Source of the DNA: Caulobacter hibisci
Lineage (GTDB): Bacteria; Pseudomonadota; Alphaproteobacteria; Caulobacterales; Caulobacteraceae
Direction of reading: 5' to 3'
NCBI RefSeq assembly: GCF_016135805.1
Contig: NZ_JADWOX010000006.1
Coordinates: forward strand, 62,001-126,000
DNA length: 64,000 nucleotides
Below the pieces are notes generated by a model, which made no database searches, was not told the origin of the DNA, and was given only the letters and a program-made list of their open reading frames with translations. Position 1 is the first letter of the stretch. Each line of letters begins with the position of its first letter. A program made the position numbers and the translations under genes. This document shows positions 44,990 through 55,037 of the stretch, piece after piece.

Positions 44990-45015
44990 GGAACGCGCGG
45001 ATGTCGTCGATTGTT
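44990..45015 (+). promoter_or_regulatory. EcfG-like promoter (GGAAC-N17-TGTT)
   Basis: GGAAC at 44990-44994, 17 bases, TGTT at 45012-45015, 75 bases before the first ATG of the hybrid kinase. Same form as the element before the LOV kinase. Confidence 0.35.
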
Positions 45016-45090
45016 GTCTTGTGGATCGGCGCGCGCCCGTCCGCGGGTTGCGCGCATGGATGATCGCTTCCCGCGTTTTGTTTCCCGAAG

Positions 45091-47046
45091 ATGCCCGCCG
45101 CGCAGCGGATCCGGACGCCCATGCCTATTCACTTTCACGGACTAGACGTCGGCGGCGTGGGCAACCTCGCTCAGGTTCTGGAATCCAGTCCTGACTGCGT
45201 GAAGATCCTGGACCTCGAGGGACGGCTGTTGTCGATCAACGCCGCCGGCTGTGCGTTCCTCAGCCAATCGAGCGGCGCGCTCGAAGGACGCCTGTGGACC
45301 GACTTTCTTCCCGTCGAGGTGCGTCATGACGCTGAAGGCGCCGTGACCGGCGCTGGCCATGGTGCGACGTTGCGGCTTTCCACGCCTTGCCAAACGCCCA
45401 GGGGCGTTCGCCACTGCGACCTGACGGTCTCGCCGCTGCGTGACCCGCAAGGCGATGTAATCGCCATCCTGGCGATCACCCGCGACGTCACCGATCTCGT
45501 GCAAGGCCGGCTGGCGGCCGAGCAAAGCGCGCGCGACATGGCCCGGCAGTCCGCGGCCTTGCGGGCGGCGGGTCTGGTGGCCAAGCTTGGCGCGTGGGAA
45601 ATCGACTATGGCCGCGGGGAGATCTTCTGGTCCGACGAGATCTGGACGCTGATGGATCTACCGCCTCGCGGCCTCGCTCTCGAAGACGCCGCGGCGGTCT
45701 TCACCGGCGAGAACCGCGAACAGTTACGCGCGGCGATGCTGCACTGTCGCGCCACGGGCGAGCCCTTCGCCCTGGACCTTCCGGTGACCCGGGCCGACCG
45801 ATCGGTGCTGTGGGTGCGGTTGTTTGGCGAGAAGGACGTCTCGGGCGACGTCCTTCGCGGCGCTGTGCAGGACATTACCGCCCAGCGCCTGGATCAGGCC
45901 GAGCTCATTGCGGCGCGGGACGCCGCCGAGGCCGCGAACGCCGCGCAAAGCGCCTTCCTGGCCAATGTCTCCCACGAGATTCGAACGCCGCTCCACGGTA
46001 TCCTGGGCATGGCGCAGGTCATGGAGACCGAAGCGCCGACGCCACTGCAACGCGAGCGCCTAGGGGTCATCCGCCAATCAGGCGAGACCCTGATGGCCTT
46101 GCTCAACGACATTCTGGACCTGTCCAAGATCCAGGCCGGCCGCTTGGACCTGCGCGAGCGCGAGTTCGACCTTTCAGCGGCGCTCCAGGCGGCCTGCGGG
46201 CCCTTCGTCTATCTGGCCGCCCAGCGCGACCTGACGCTCGACGTCAGCGTGGAGCCCTCGGCCGCCGGACGCTGGCTGGGCGATGACCTTCGTCTGCGCC
46301 AGGTGATCTCGAACCTGGTCTCCAACGCCGTGAAGTTCACCCAGGCCGGCGGGGTGAGCGTTGTCGCCCGTCTGGACGGCGAGGCGCTTTGCGTGGCGGT
46401 CATCGACTCCGGCCCAGGCGTCTACCCGGCCGAGCTCTCGAAACTGTTCGACAAGTTCAGCCAGGGCCGCGCGGCTTCGGGGGGGACAGGTCTTGGCCTG
46501 GCGATCTGCCGGGAACTCGCCCGGCTCATGGGCGGCGACGTCGAGGTGCGCAGCACGCTGGGCCAGGGTTCGACCTTCGAGGTCCGCGTTTCGTTCCGGC
46601 GCGCCTCGTCGCCGCCGGCGGAGAGGCCGGCCGAGCCGGCGACCGCGTTGGCCGAGCCGGGCGAGCCCCTCCGCGTGTTGGCCGCGGAAGACAATCCGAC
46701 AAACCAACTGATCCTTCGATCGATGCTGGCGCCGCTGGGCGTGGATCTTCGCGTGGTGGGCGATGGGGTCCAAGCCGTGCAGGCCTTCCAGATCGACGCC
46801 TTCGACGTCGTCCTGATGGACATCCAGATGCCGGGCCTCAACGGCATGGAGGCGACGCGAGCGATCCGCGCCTGGGAGGCCGAGCAAGGCCGTGCGGCGA
46901 CGCCGATCATCGCGTTGTCAGCTAATGTCATGGCCCACCAGGTCGAGGCCTATCACCGCGCCGGCATCGATGACGTCGTCGAAAAGCCCATCGACCTCGC
47001 ACGCCTATACGGCGCGCTCGGTGGTCTGGCCGAGCGCCGGGCCTAG
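45091..47046 (+). CDS. hybrid sensor histidine kinase with two PAS domains
   Basis: A 651-residue soluble kinase. Two PAS domains occupy roughly residues 20-150 (ILDLEGRLLSINAAGCAFL) and 155-275 (LGAWEIDYGRGEIFWSDE). HisKA has the phospho-acceptor His in NVSHEIRTPLHG (about residue 295), followed by a HATPase domain (NLVSNAVKFTQAGG, DSGPGV, GTGLGLAICREL) and a receiver domain with Asp in VVLMDIQMPGLNG (about residue 572) and the switch Lys in VVEKPID. No transmembrane segments. Start uncertain: ATG at 45091 or at 45121. No dedicated response regulator is nearby. Confidence 0.9.
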   Translation: MPAAQRIRTPMPIHFHGLDVGGVGNLAQVLESSPDCVKILDLEGRLLSINAAGCAFLSQSSGALEGRLWTDFLPVEVRHDAEGAVTGAGHGATLRLSTPCQTPRGVRHCDLTVSPLRDPQGDVIAILAITRDVTDLVQGRLAAEQSARDMARQSAALRAAGLVAKLGAWEIDYGRGEIFWSDEIWTLMDLPPRGLALEDAAAVFTGENREQLRAAMLHCRATGEPFALDLPVTRADRSVLWVRLFGEKDVSGDVLRGAVQDITAQRLDQAELIAARDAAEAANAAQSAFLANVSHEIRTPLHGILGMAQVMETEAPTPLQRERLGVIRQSGETLMALLNDILDLSKIQAGRLDLREREFDLSAALQAACGPFVYLAAQRDLTLDVSVEPSAAGRWLGDDLRLRQVISNLVSNAVKFTQAGGVSVVARLDGEALCVAVIDSGPGVYPAELSKLFDKFSQGRAASGGTGLGLAICRELARLMGGDVEVRSTLGQGSTFEVRVSFRRASSPPAERPAEPATALAEPGEPLRVLAAEDNPTNQLILRSMLAPLGVDLRVVGDGVQAVQAFQIDAFDVVLMDIQMPGLNGMEATRAIRAWEAEQGRAATPIIALSANVMAHQVEAYHRAGIDDVVEKPIDLARLYGALGGLAERRA

Positions 47047-47124
47047 GCGCGTTCTAAGCCGTGATCGGTCGCGCGCCGTGGCGGCGGCGAAGCCGCTGGA
47101 TCGGTATGAGTCGTGCGGGCCCGG

Positions 47125-47325
47125 TCAGCCGAGCGGCTTCTGGTAGATTTCTCCGCCGCCCGCTTGGCGGCCGCCGGCTTCCTCGGCGACAGCCTTCAGG
47201 CGCGCGGCCGATCGCAGGGCGGCGTCCACGGTCAGGGAGCCGACCGGCCCGTCGGGTCCGGAGATGACGATGTCGCCGTCGCTTAAGGCGACGTCCAGGG
47301 GGGTGTCATAGGCAGCTTGGGTCAT
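47125..47325 (-). CDS. small protein, unknown
   Basis: A 66-residue protein (MTQAAYDTPLDVALSDGDIV at the start) with three short strands followed by an Ala/Arg/Lys helix (AALRSAARLKAVAEEAG) and a Gly-rich tail. Codon bias is normal. A GGAAC lies about 30 bases upstream but without a -10 match, and there is no strong ribosome binding site. It is divergent from nothing and sits in the gap between the hybrid kinase and the phosphoglucomutase gene. Confidence 0.55.
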   Translation of the reverse strand: MTQAAYDTPLDVALSDGDIVISGPDGPVGSLTVDAALRSAARLKAVAEEAGGRQAGGGEIYQKPLG

Positions 47326-47396
47326 GGACGAGAAATACCAACAAGGCGGCCCAGGTTCCGACGATTGCGCCGCAAAGGGACTGGCGGCGGCGTCCC

Positions 47397-49030
<1,634 letters not shown>

Positions 49031-49088
49031 AGGGGCCCCCTGCAGGCGATTGGCCGGCTAGAAGGCCCCGCCACGGCCGATTGTTCCA

Positions 49089-49686
49089 TCATTCTTCGGC
49101 CGTGGGACCGGCTATCGCGCGTGGAGACATGGTCGGAGGGGGAAAGCCACGACTGAGATAGCGCGAACCCAGCAAGCCAAATCGCCAGGGCCTGTCGACC
49201 GCCTTGGTGATGCCGATGCGCGGGCCGACGGCGACAACGACGCCGCGCGGCCGCCGGCGCGAGATGGAAGGGCGGTTGGGTCATCACCATCTGGTTTTGC
49301 TCGCGCCCGACGCCCAGGGCCTGGCACAGCCGGCCGGGACCAGCCGCCAGCCGGCGTGGGTCCATGAGCCCCCGCCGCGCGATCATCACCTCGACCCCCG
49401 CCGTCGGCTCCAGCGCGCGAAACAGCACCGCTGCGCCGGGCCGTCGCCCGCAGACAAGGTTCAGGCACCAGTGCAGGCCGTAGGATCGGTAGACATAGGC
49501 CCGGCCTGGCGGGCCAAACATCGGCGCGTTACGCGACGTGGGACCGGCGAAACTGTGGGAGGCCGGATCATCGGCGTCGTAGGCCTCGGTCTCGACGATG
49601 ATCCCGCCGACGCCTTCGAAGAAGAGGCTTGCCCCGATGAGCGCGCGCGCCACCTCCTCGACCGGGCGGTCAAACAGGTCGATCAT
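49089..49686 (-). pseudogene. mpg: 3-methyladenine DNA glycosylase (AAG/MPG family), frameshifted
   Basis: Encodes the monomeric alkyladenine glycosylase that starts base-excision repair. The N-terminal two-thirds read in frame from the ATG at 49686: VARALIGASLFFEG, the catalytic Glu in IVETEAYD, SHSFAGPTSRNAPMFG and YRSYGLHWCLNLVCG. The last third ([24 protein letters not shown]) lies in another frame, ending at 49089-49091; the shift is near 49241-49252 in a run of GC-rich codons. Either the gene is broken or one base is wrong. Its start overlaps the stop of the hemolysin III gene (ATGA). Confidence 0.85.
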
Positions 49687-50390
49687 CGCGCCAGGACAGC
49701 CGGCCCGAGCACGACGCCGCAGGCGATCGCCGCGAAATGCAAACCGGCTCCGGCGCAGACAAAGCCGTGCCAGACGGCTCTGCGGTAGGGCAGGCGCGGA
49801 TTGAGAAACAGCAGGGCGCCGCCAGTGTAGGTCAGGCCGCCGGCGACCAACAGGGCGAAGGCCGCGACCGGAAGGCTGTGGCGCAGGGGCTCGAGCACCA
49901 GCACCGCGACCCAGCCGAACACGACGTAGACGCCCGTCCAGGCGCGCTCGGAAATCGTCGGCCAGGCCAGCTTGCCGAGGATGCCGGCAAGCGCGATCGA
50001 CCAGACCAGCGCGGTCATGCCGATCGCCCACGCCCCGTCCAGCCGCTGGGTGGTGAACGGAGTATAGGATCCGGCGATCATCAGGAAGATTCCGGCCTCG
50101 TCGAGACGCCGCAAGGCCGGGCGGGCGGTCGAGACGTGGCTGAGATTGTAGATCGCCGAGAAGGACAACATGCAGATCAGGGCCGCGCCATAGAGCGCGG
50201 CGGCGATGACCATGCCAGGCCTGCCGGAGGTCATCGCCCGTTCAACGAGCCAGGCCGCTCCGATCGCCGCCACGAGCAGAGCGACAAGATGGATCCAGCG
50301 GTCGGCGGCGCGTTCGAAGGCGTTGGGGTAGTGTTCGGCCAGATATTCGTCGGCCAGGCGGACGGTCGGAGCGGGGCGAGGCGTGATCAT
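49683..50390 (-). CDS. hemolysin III family membrane protein
   Basis: A 235-residue protein with seven membrane helices. The family pattern is visible: ADRWIHLVALLVAAIGAAWL near the N-terminus, SFSAIYNLSH (about residue 95), the conserved DEAGIFLMIAGSYTPF and HGFVCAGAGLHFAAI near the C-terminus with its His. Members of the PAQR/HlyIII family are found in most bacteria; the haemolytic name comes from one example and does not predict a toxin. It is translationally coupled to the broken glycosylase gene and divergent from exonuclease III. Confidence 0.9.
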   Translation of the reverse strand: MITPRPAPTVRLADEYLAEHYPNAFERAADRWIHLVALLVAAIGAAWLVERAMTSGRPGMVIAAALYGAALICMLSFSAIYNLSHVSTARPALRRLDEAGIFLMIAGSYTPFTTQRLDGAWAIGMTALVWSIALAGILGKLAWPTISERAWTGVYVVFGWVAVLVLEPLRHSLPVAAFALLVAGGLTYTGGALLFLNPRLPYRRAVWHGFVCAGAGLHFAAIACGVVLGPAVLAR

Positions 50391-50541
50391 GCCTGGGTAA
50401 GCCGCCCCGCGCCGTGCAGTTCCCCGGGCGCCGGAGCCAGCACCCGCGCGTTGGTCGGGAGACCGTCGCACCAGGAGCGCCCATGTCTCCAGTCCCCACC
50501 AAATCTGTTTGGCGCTCCGCCGCCGCCGCGGAGGGCCGCGC

Positions 50542-51321
50542 GTGAAGATCGCCACCTACAATGTCAACGGCGTCAATGGGCGCCTGCCTGTGCTGTTGCG
50601 GTGGCTGGCCGAGGCGCAGCCGGACGTCGTCTGCCTTCAGGAGTTGAAGGCGCCGCAGGAGAAGTTTCCGCTTCCGGCGATCCAGGCGGCAGGCTACGGC
50701 GCCATCTGGCTGGGCCAGAAGAGCTGGAACGGCGTGGCGATCCTGGCCAAAGGGGGCGAGCCGCATGAGACGCGCCGGGGCTTGCCCGGCGACGTCGACG
50801 ACCTGCACAGCCGCTATATCGAGGCGGCCGTCGGCGGCGTGCTGATCGGCTGCCTCTACCTGCCCAACGGCAATCCGGCGCCGGGCCCGAAGTTCGATTA
50901 CAAGCTGCGCTGGTTCGAGCGCTTTCACGCCCACGCCGCCGCGCTGATCGCCCAGGACATTCCGGTCGTCCTCGCGGGAGACTACAATGTCATGCCCACC
51001 GAGCTGGACGTCTACAAGCCCGAACGCTGGCTGGACGACGCCCTGTTCCGGCCGGAAGTTCGCGCGGCCTACCGACGTCTGGTGGCGCAAGGCTGGACCG
51101 ACGCATTGCGCCATCTTCATCCCGACGAGCGCATCTACACCTTCTGGGACTATTTTCGGAACGCCTATGCGCGAGACGCGGGCCTGCGCATCGATCATCT
51201 TTTGCTGAGCCCTGGTCTCGCGCCTCGCCTCTTAGACGCAGGCGTCGATCGCCACGTCCGCGGATGGGACAAGACCAGCGACCATGCCCCGACCTGGGTT
51301 CGGCTTGGCGATCCAGGCTAG
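50542..51321 (+). CDS. xth: exodeoxyribonuclease III
   Basis: A 259-residue AP endonuclease/3' exonuclease of the ExoIII family acting in base-excision repair. The catalytic residues are visible: Asn in TYNVNGV, Glu in CLQELKAP (about residue 34), Tyr/Asp in PVVLAGDYNVMP (about residue 148) and the terminal DKTSDHAPTW with the Asp-His pair. It starts at a GTG (50542) preceded by GGAGGG. Only a 150-base gap separates it from the divergent hemolysin III-glycosylase pair, so the base-excision repair genes are side by side. Confidence 0.92.
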   Translation: MKIATYNVNGVNGRLPVLLRWLAEAQPDVVCLQELKAPQEKFPLPAIQAAGYGAIWLGQKSWNGVAILAKGGEPHETRRGLPGDVDDLHSRYIEAAVGGVLIGCLYLPNGNPAPGPKFDYKLRWFERFHAHAAALIAQDIPVVLAGDYNVMPTELDVYKPERWLDDALFRPEVRAAYRRLVAQGWTDALRHLHPDERIYTFWDYFRNAYARDAGLRIDHLLLSPGLAPRLLDAGVDRHVRGWDKTSDHAPTWVRLGDPG

Positions 51322-51398
51322 GCGCCGGCCCGGCGGGCGTGCTGGCGGCGCAGTGAGTTGTCGGAGCGGGCGAGCCGCGGATCTCTGCCTCTGCCTTA

Positions 51399-51423
51399 GG
51401 AACTGCCGGGTTGGCGAGCAGTT
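51399..51423 (+). promoter_or_regulatory. EcfG-like promoter (GGAAC-N16-AGTT)
   Basis: GGAAC at 51399-51403, 16 bases, AGTT at 51420-51423; one mismatch from consensus and 25 bases before the ATG of the SRPBCC gene, the first gene of a four-gene operon. Confidence 0.5.
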
Positions 51424-51448
51424 CAGACCGGGCAGGAGGAGCATTCCC

Positions 51449-52036
51449 ATGTCCGATGAGACCATCGCCCGCGCGCTGGAAAGCGACGCGCCGCTGACCG
51501 CCGCCGTCCACCAGCGCGACGTCGCCCACGCGGTCGCCGAGGAGCACGACTGGCATGCTGCGGCCCTTGTCGGCCGCACCGTCACGATCAATCGGCCGCG
51601 CAATGAGCTCTACGCCTTCTGGCGCGACTTCCGGAACCTGGCCCTGTTCATGGAGAACGTCGAAAGCGTCACCCCCGGCGAAGGCGGTCGCTCGCACTGG
51701 GTCGTCATGGCCCCGGCGGGCAAGACCGTCGAATGGGACAGCCGTCTCACCGAGGACGTCGAGAACGAGGTCCTGGCCTGGGAGTCGGTCGAGGGCGCCG
51801 ATATCAAGAACGCTGGCCGCATCGAATTCAAAGACGCTCCGCCCGGTCGAGGGACCGAGGTTACGGCCACCATCGTCTACGAGCCGCCCGGCGGCGACCT
51901 GGGCAAGCTGATCGCCAAGCTCTTCCAGAAGGAGCCGAAGATCCAGGCCCGCCGCGAGCTTCGCCGCTTCAAGCAGCTGATGGAGACCGGCGAGATCTCG
52001 ACCACCAAATCCCCCGAAGCCGCGCCGCAAGGCTGA
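51449..52036 (+). CDS. SRPBCC (START-like) family protein
   Basis: A 195-residue protein. After about 40 N-terminal helical residues, VTINRPRNELYAFWRDFRNLALFMENVESV starts the polyketide cyclase/dehydrase (SRPBCC) fold, a lipid-binding cavity; the core motif W-x-D-F-x-N-L matches COG5637. The C-terminal 20 residues are an acidic tail. Such proteins appear in stress islands next to Zn-dependent dehydrogenases, as here. AGGAGG precedes the ATG. It is the first gene of the SRPBCC-ADH-SDR-small protein unit. Confidence 0.83.
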   Translation: MSDETIARALESDAPLTAAVHQRDVAHAVAEEHDWHAAALVGRTVTINRPRNELYAFWRDFRNLALFMENVESVTPGEGGRSHWVVMAPAGKTVEWDSRLTEDVENEVLAWESVEGADIKNAGRIEFKDAPPGRGTEVTATIVYEPPGGDLGKLIAKLFQKEPKIQARRELRRFKQLMETGEISTTKSPEAAPQG

Positions 52037-52069
52037 GCCGAACCCTCATTTGATAAGACGGAGACGCCC

Positions 52070-53260
52070 ATGCGCGCCCTGACCTGGCACGGCAAACACG
52101 ATGTCCGCATGGACACCGTGCCCGACCCGAAGATCATCAATCCCCGCGACGCGATCATCAAGATCACCTCGACCGCCATCTGCGGCTCGGACCTGCACCT
52201 CTACGACAGCATGATCCCCTCGATGGAGCGGGGCGATATTCTGGGCCATGAGTTCATGGGCGAGGTCGTCGAGACCGGTCCGGGCTCGACCCTGCAGAAG
52301 GGGCAACGGGTCGTGGTCCCGTTCGTGATCGCCTGCGGCAAGTGCTTTCACTGCGAAAAGCAGCAGTTCTCGGGCTGCGAGAACTCCAATCCGGCCGAGA
52401 CCCAGGACCTGGGCGAGATCGCCTACGGCACGGCGATGACGGGACTGTTTGGCTATTCGCACATGACCGGCGGCTATGCCGGCGGCCAAGCGGAGTATGT
52501 CCGCGTGCCCTATAGCGACGTCGGCCCGATCGTCATTCCCGACGGGCTGGAGGACGACAAGGTGCTGTTCCTGTCCGACATCCTGCCCACCGGCTGGATG
52601 GCGGCCGAGAACTGCCAGATCGAGCCGGGCGACACCGTCGCGGTCTGGGGCTGCGGTCCCGTGGGCCTGTTCGCGATCCAGAGCGCCCTGATCATGGGCG
52701 CGCACAAGGTCATCGCCATCGACCACCATCCTCACCGCCTGGACCTGGCCAAGGGGATGGGCGCCCAGGTGATCAACTATCATGACGTGAAGGTGCGCGA
52801 GGCCCTGATGGCCATGACCGGCGGCATCGGGCCGGACGCCTGCATCGACGCGGTCGGCATGGAGAGCCACGGCTTCTCGATCGACAACGTGCTCGACGCG
52901 GTCAAGGTCGCCACCCGCCTCGGCACCGACCGGCCCCATGTGCTGCGCGAGGTTTTGATGGCCTGCCGCACCGGCGGCCGCGTCTCGATTCCCGGCGTCT
53001 ACGGCGGCATGGGCGACAAGATCCCGATCGGGGCCCTGATGGAGAAGGGCCTGCAGATCCGCACGGGCCAGACCCACGTCCACAAGTATCTGAGGCCGCT
53101 GTTGGACCTTATCGGGGAGGGCGTCATCGACACCACCTTCCTGATCAGCCACCGCCTGCCGCTCGAGAGCGCCCCTGACGGCTACAAGATGTTCAAGGAA
53201 AACCAGAACGAGGTGACCAAGGTCGTCCTCAAGCCCGACTGGCAGAAGGAAGCCGCGTGA
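52070..53260 (+). CDS. zinc-dependent alcohol/formaldehyde dehydrogenase-like
   Basis: A 396-residue medium-chain dehydrogenase. The catalytic zinc site is CGSDLHLYD with HEFMGEV, the structural zinc lobe is [15 protein letters not shown], and the NAD-binding GCGPVGLFA lies near residue 186. It resembles the glutathione-independent formaldehyde/alcohol dehydrogenase group common in alphaproteobacterial stress loci. The motif CTCATTTGATAAG lies 20 bases upstream of the start. It is 33 bases after the SRPBCC gene and its stop overlaps the SDR start. Confidence 0.9.
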   Translation: MRALTWHGKHDVRMDTVPDPKIINPRDAIIKITSTAICGSDLHLYDSMIPSMERGDILGHEFMGEVVETGPGSTLQKGQRVVVPFVIACGKCFHCEKQQFSGCENSNPAETQDLGEIAYGTAMTGLFGYSHMTGGYAGGQAEYVRVPYSDVGPIVIPDGLEDDKVLFLSDILPTGWMAAENCQIEPGDTVAVWGCGPVGLFAIQSALIMGAHKVIAIDHHPHRLDLAKGMGAQVINYHDVKVREALMAMTGGIGPDACIDAVGMESHGFSIDNVLDAVKVATRLGTDRPHVLREVLMACRTGGRVSIPGVYGGMGDKIPIGALMEKGLQIRTGQTHVHKYLRPLLDLIGEGVIDTTFLISHRLPLESAPDGYKMFKENQNEVTKVVLKPDWQKEAA

Positions 53261-54051
53261 TGATCGAGGATCTTCGCCCCCTGGCCGTGGTCACCGGCGC
53301 CTCGTCGGGCATCGGCTACGAGCTGGCCCGGCTGGCGGCCGAGGACGGCTATGACCTGATCATCGCCGCTGACGATCCCTCTATCGTCGAGGCCAAGGCC
53401 GGGCTCGAGCAGCACGGCGGCCGCATTGACGCCCTGCAGGTGGATCTTTCGACCACCGAGGGCGTCGACGATCTGGTCGAGATGATCGGGGACCGGCAGG
53501 TCGACGCCCTGCTGGCCAACGCCGGCCGGGGCCTGGGCCACGGGTTCCTCGACCAGGATTGGGCGCAGGCGCGGCGGGTGATCGACACCAACATCACCGG
53601 CACCGTCTATCTGATCCAGCAGATCGCCCGGGACATGCGCGAACGCGATCGGGGCAAAATCCTGATCACCGGATCGATCGCCGGCCTGATGCCGGGCTCA
53701 TTCCAGGCGATCTACAACGGCACCAAGGCCTTCCTCGACAGCTTCGCCTGGGCCCTGCGCAACGAGCTGAAGGACACCAACGTCACCGTCAGCTGCCTGA
53801 TGCCCGGCCCCACCGACACCGAGTTCTTCGAACGCGCCGACATGCTCGACACCAAGGTCGGCGCCGATCCGAGGAAGGCCGACCCCGCCGACGTCGCCCT
53901 GACCGGCTGGCGCGCGATGCAGAAGGGCGATGGCGATGTCGTGGCCGGCTTCAAGAACAAGCTGCAGGCGGCCATGGCGGCGGTGACGCCGCAGAGCGTC
54001 CTGGCCGAGCAGCACCGCAAGATGGCCGAGCCCGGCTCTGGAGAGCGCTGA
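53260..54051 (+). CDS. short-chain dehydrogenase/reductase
   Basis: A 263-residue SDR. The nucleotide loop TGASSGIGYEL is at residue 13, NAGRG near residue 88 and the catalytic set ITGSIAGL (Ser), YNGTK (Tyr/Lys) near residues 142-160. It acts on an unknown alcohol or ketone. It starts at the ATG at 53260 overlapping the stop of the alcohol dehydrogenase; a GTG three bases earlier is an alternative. It overlaps the start of the following small gene, so the operon is tightly coupled. Confidence 0.9.
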   Translation: MIEDLRPLAVVTGASSGIGYELARLAAEDGYDLIIAADDPSIVEAKAGLEQHGGRIDALQVDLSTTEGVDDLVEMIGDRQVDALLANAGRGLGHGFLDQDWAQARRVIDTNITGTVYLIQQIARDMRERDRGKILITGSIAGLMPGSFQAIYNGTKAFLDSFAWALRNELKDTNVTVSCLMPGPTDTEFFERADMLDTKVGADPRKADPADVALTGWRAMQKGDGDVVAGFKNKLQAAMAAVTPQSVLAEQHRKMAEPGSGER

Positions 54052-54203
54052 TGACCCAGGATCCGTCGACCGCTGCGCAGCAACGCTCGCCAAAGAACGA
54101 AGCGGGCCTGGAGGCGCCGCCAACGCCCGCTTTGGACCCGACCCGCAAGACCGGCGAGACGGGCGATCCGTCAGCCGAAGACCCGGGAAACGGCGCGGAC
54201 TGA
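54051..54203 (+). CDS. small disordered protein at operon end
   Basis: A 50-residue hydrophilic protein rich in Pro, Asp, Glu and Ala (MTQDPSTAAQQRSPKNEAGL at the start) with no hydrophobic core. It overlaps the SDR stop by one base (TGATG), which suggests coupled translation. No recognised family. Similar tails follow stress operons elsewhere in this window. Confidence 0.52.
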   Translation: MTQDPSTAAQQRSPKNEAGLEAPPTPALDPTRKTGETGDPSAEDPGNGAD

Positions 54204-54218
54204 CCAAGGCCGTCACGC

Positions 54219-54249
54219 GGGCGCTTTGCGGACGCGCGTCAGAGCGCCC
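54219..54249. terminator. possible hairpin between convergent operons
   Basis: A 7-base GC-rich inverted repeat (54219-54225 with 54243-54249) between the convergent SDR operon and DUF72 gene. The 17-base loop and lack of T run make it weak. Confidence 0.33.
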
Positions 54250-54280
54250 GGAGCGTCCGGCGGGACGGTGGATTGCGGCC

Positions 54281-55027
54281 TCAGGGCCTTGGGTCGCTCT
54301 GGCCGAGGCGTTCGATCAGGGCCTTCGCGTCGCTCGGTGCGGCGCTTTTCACGTCATTGTCGAAGTAGCTGAACACGGCGACGCCGCCCCGGCGCTGCTC
54401 GTTGATCCAAGTCGCCCAATGGTCCAGCGCCGTGGCTGAGTAACGCCCATGATAGCGGCCGCCGGGGCCGTGACCGCGTACATAGGCGAAGTCGGCGGTG
54501 ACGTCCCAGGGCGAAGGCGCGTCGTGGTGATCGGAGATGCAGAACGCCGCGCCATGATCGCGCAGGATGTCGAGCACGGCAGGCGCATACCAGCTGGCGT
54601 GACGAAACTCCACGGTGACGCGCTGGCCTTTGGGGATCCACGACAAAAAGCGCTTGAGACGCTCGTCGTCGCGGTGAAGCATCGGCGGCAGTTGGACCAG
54701 GGCCGGGCCAGCCTTGTCGCCCAGCGGCGCCATCCTGCCGAAGACCAGATCGACGCTGTCCTGGCAGTCCTTGAGTTTTTTGTTGTGCGTGATGTAGCGC
54801 GACACCTTCCAGGCGAAGACGAAATCGTCGGGCGCTTGCGCGGCCCAGGCCGTCACCGTCTCTTGCTTGGGCAGGCGGTAAAAGCTGCCATTGATCTCGG
54901 TGGTGTTGAACGCCGTGGCGTAATAGGCCAGCCGGTCCTTCTGCCGCACGGTTGGCGGATAGAACGGACCGCGCCAATCGTCGTAGGTCCAGCCCGAGCA
55001 GCCGATACGCAAAGTCGCCGGCATCAT
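54281..55027 (-). CDS. DUF72 family protein
   Basis: A 248-residue TIM-barrel-like protein. It starts RIGCSGWTYDDWRGPFYP and contains FNTTEINGSFYRLP, WAAQAPDDFVFAWKVSRYITH and VTVEFRHASWY, the standard DUF72 landmarks, with YVRGHGPGGRYHGRYS near the C-terminus. DUF72 proteins are often encoded next to DNA repair genes in stress islands; their activity is unknown, although relation to DNA damage processing has been proposed for the family. It begins 10 bases after the DNA ligase gene ends and is probably cotranscribed with it. Confidence 0.88.
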   Translation of the reverse strand: MMPATLRIGCSGWTYDDWRGPFYPPTVRQKDRLAYYATAFNTTEINGSFYRLPKQETVTAWAAQAPDDFVFAWKVSRYITHNKKLKDCQDSVDLVFGRMAPLGDKAGPALVQLPPMLHRDDERLKRFLSWIPKGQRVTVEFRHASWYAPAVLDILRDHGAAFCISDHHDAPSPWDVTADFAYVRGHGPGGRYHGRYSATALDHWATWINEQRRGGVAVFSYFDNDVKSAAPSDAKALIERLGQSDPRP

Positions 55028-55037
55028 CCTGTCCTTG

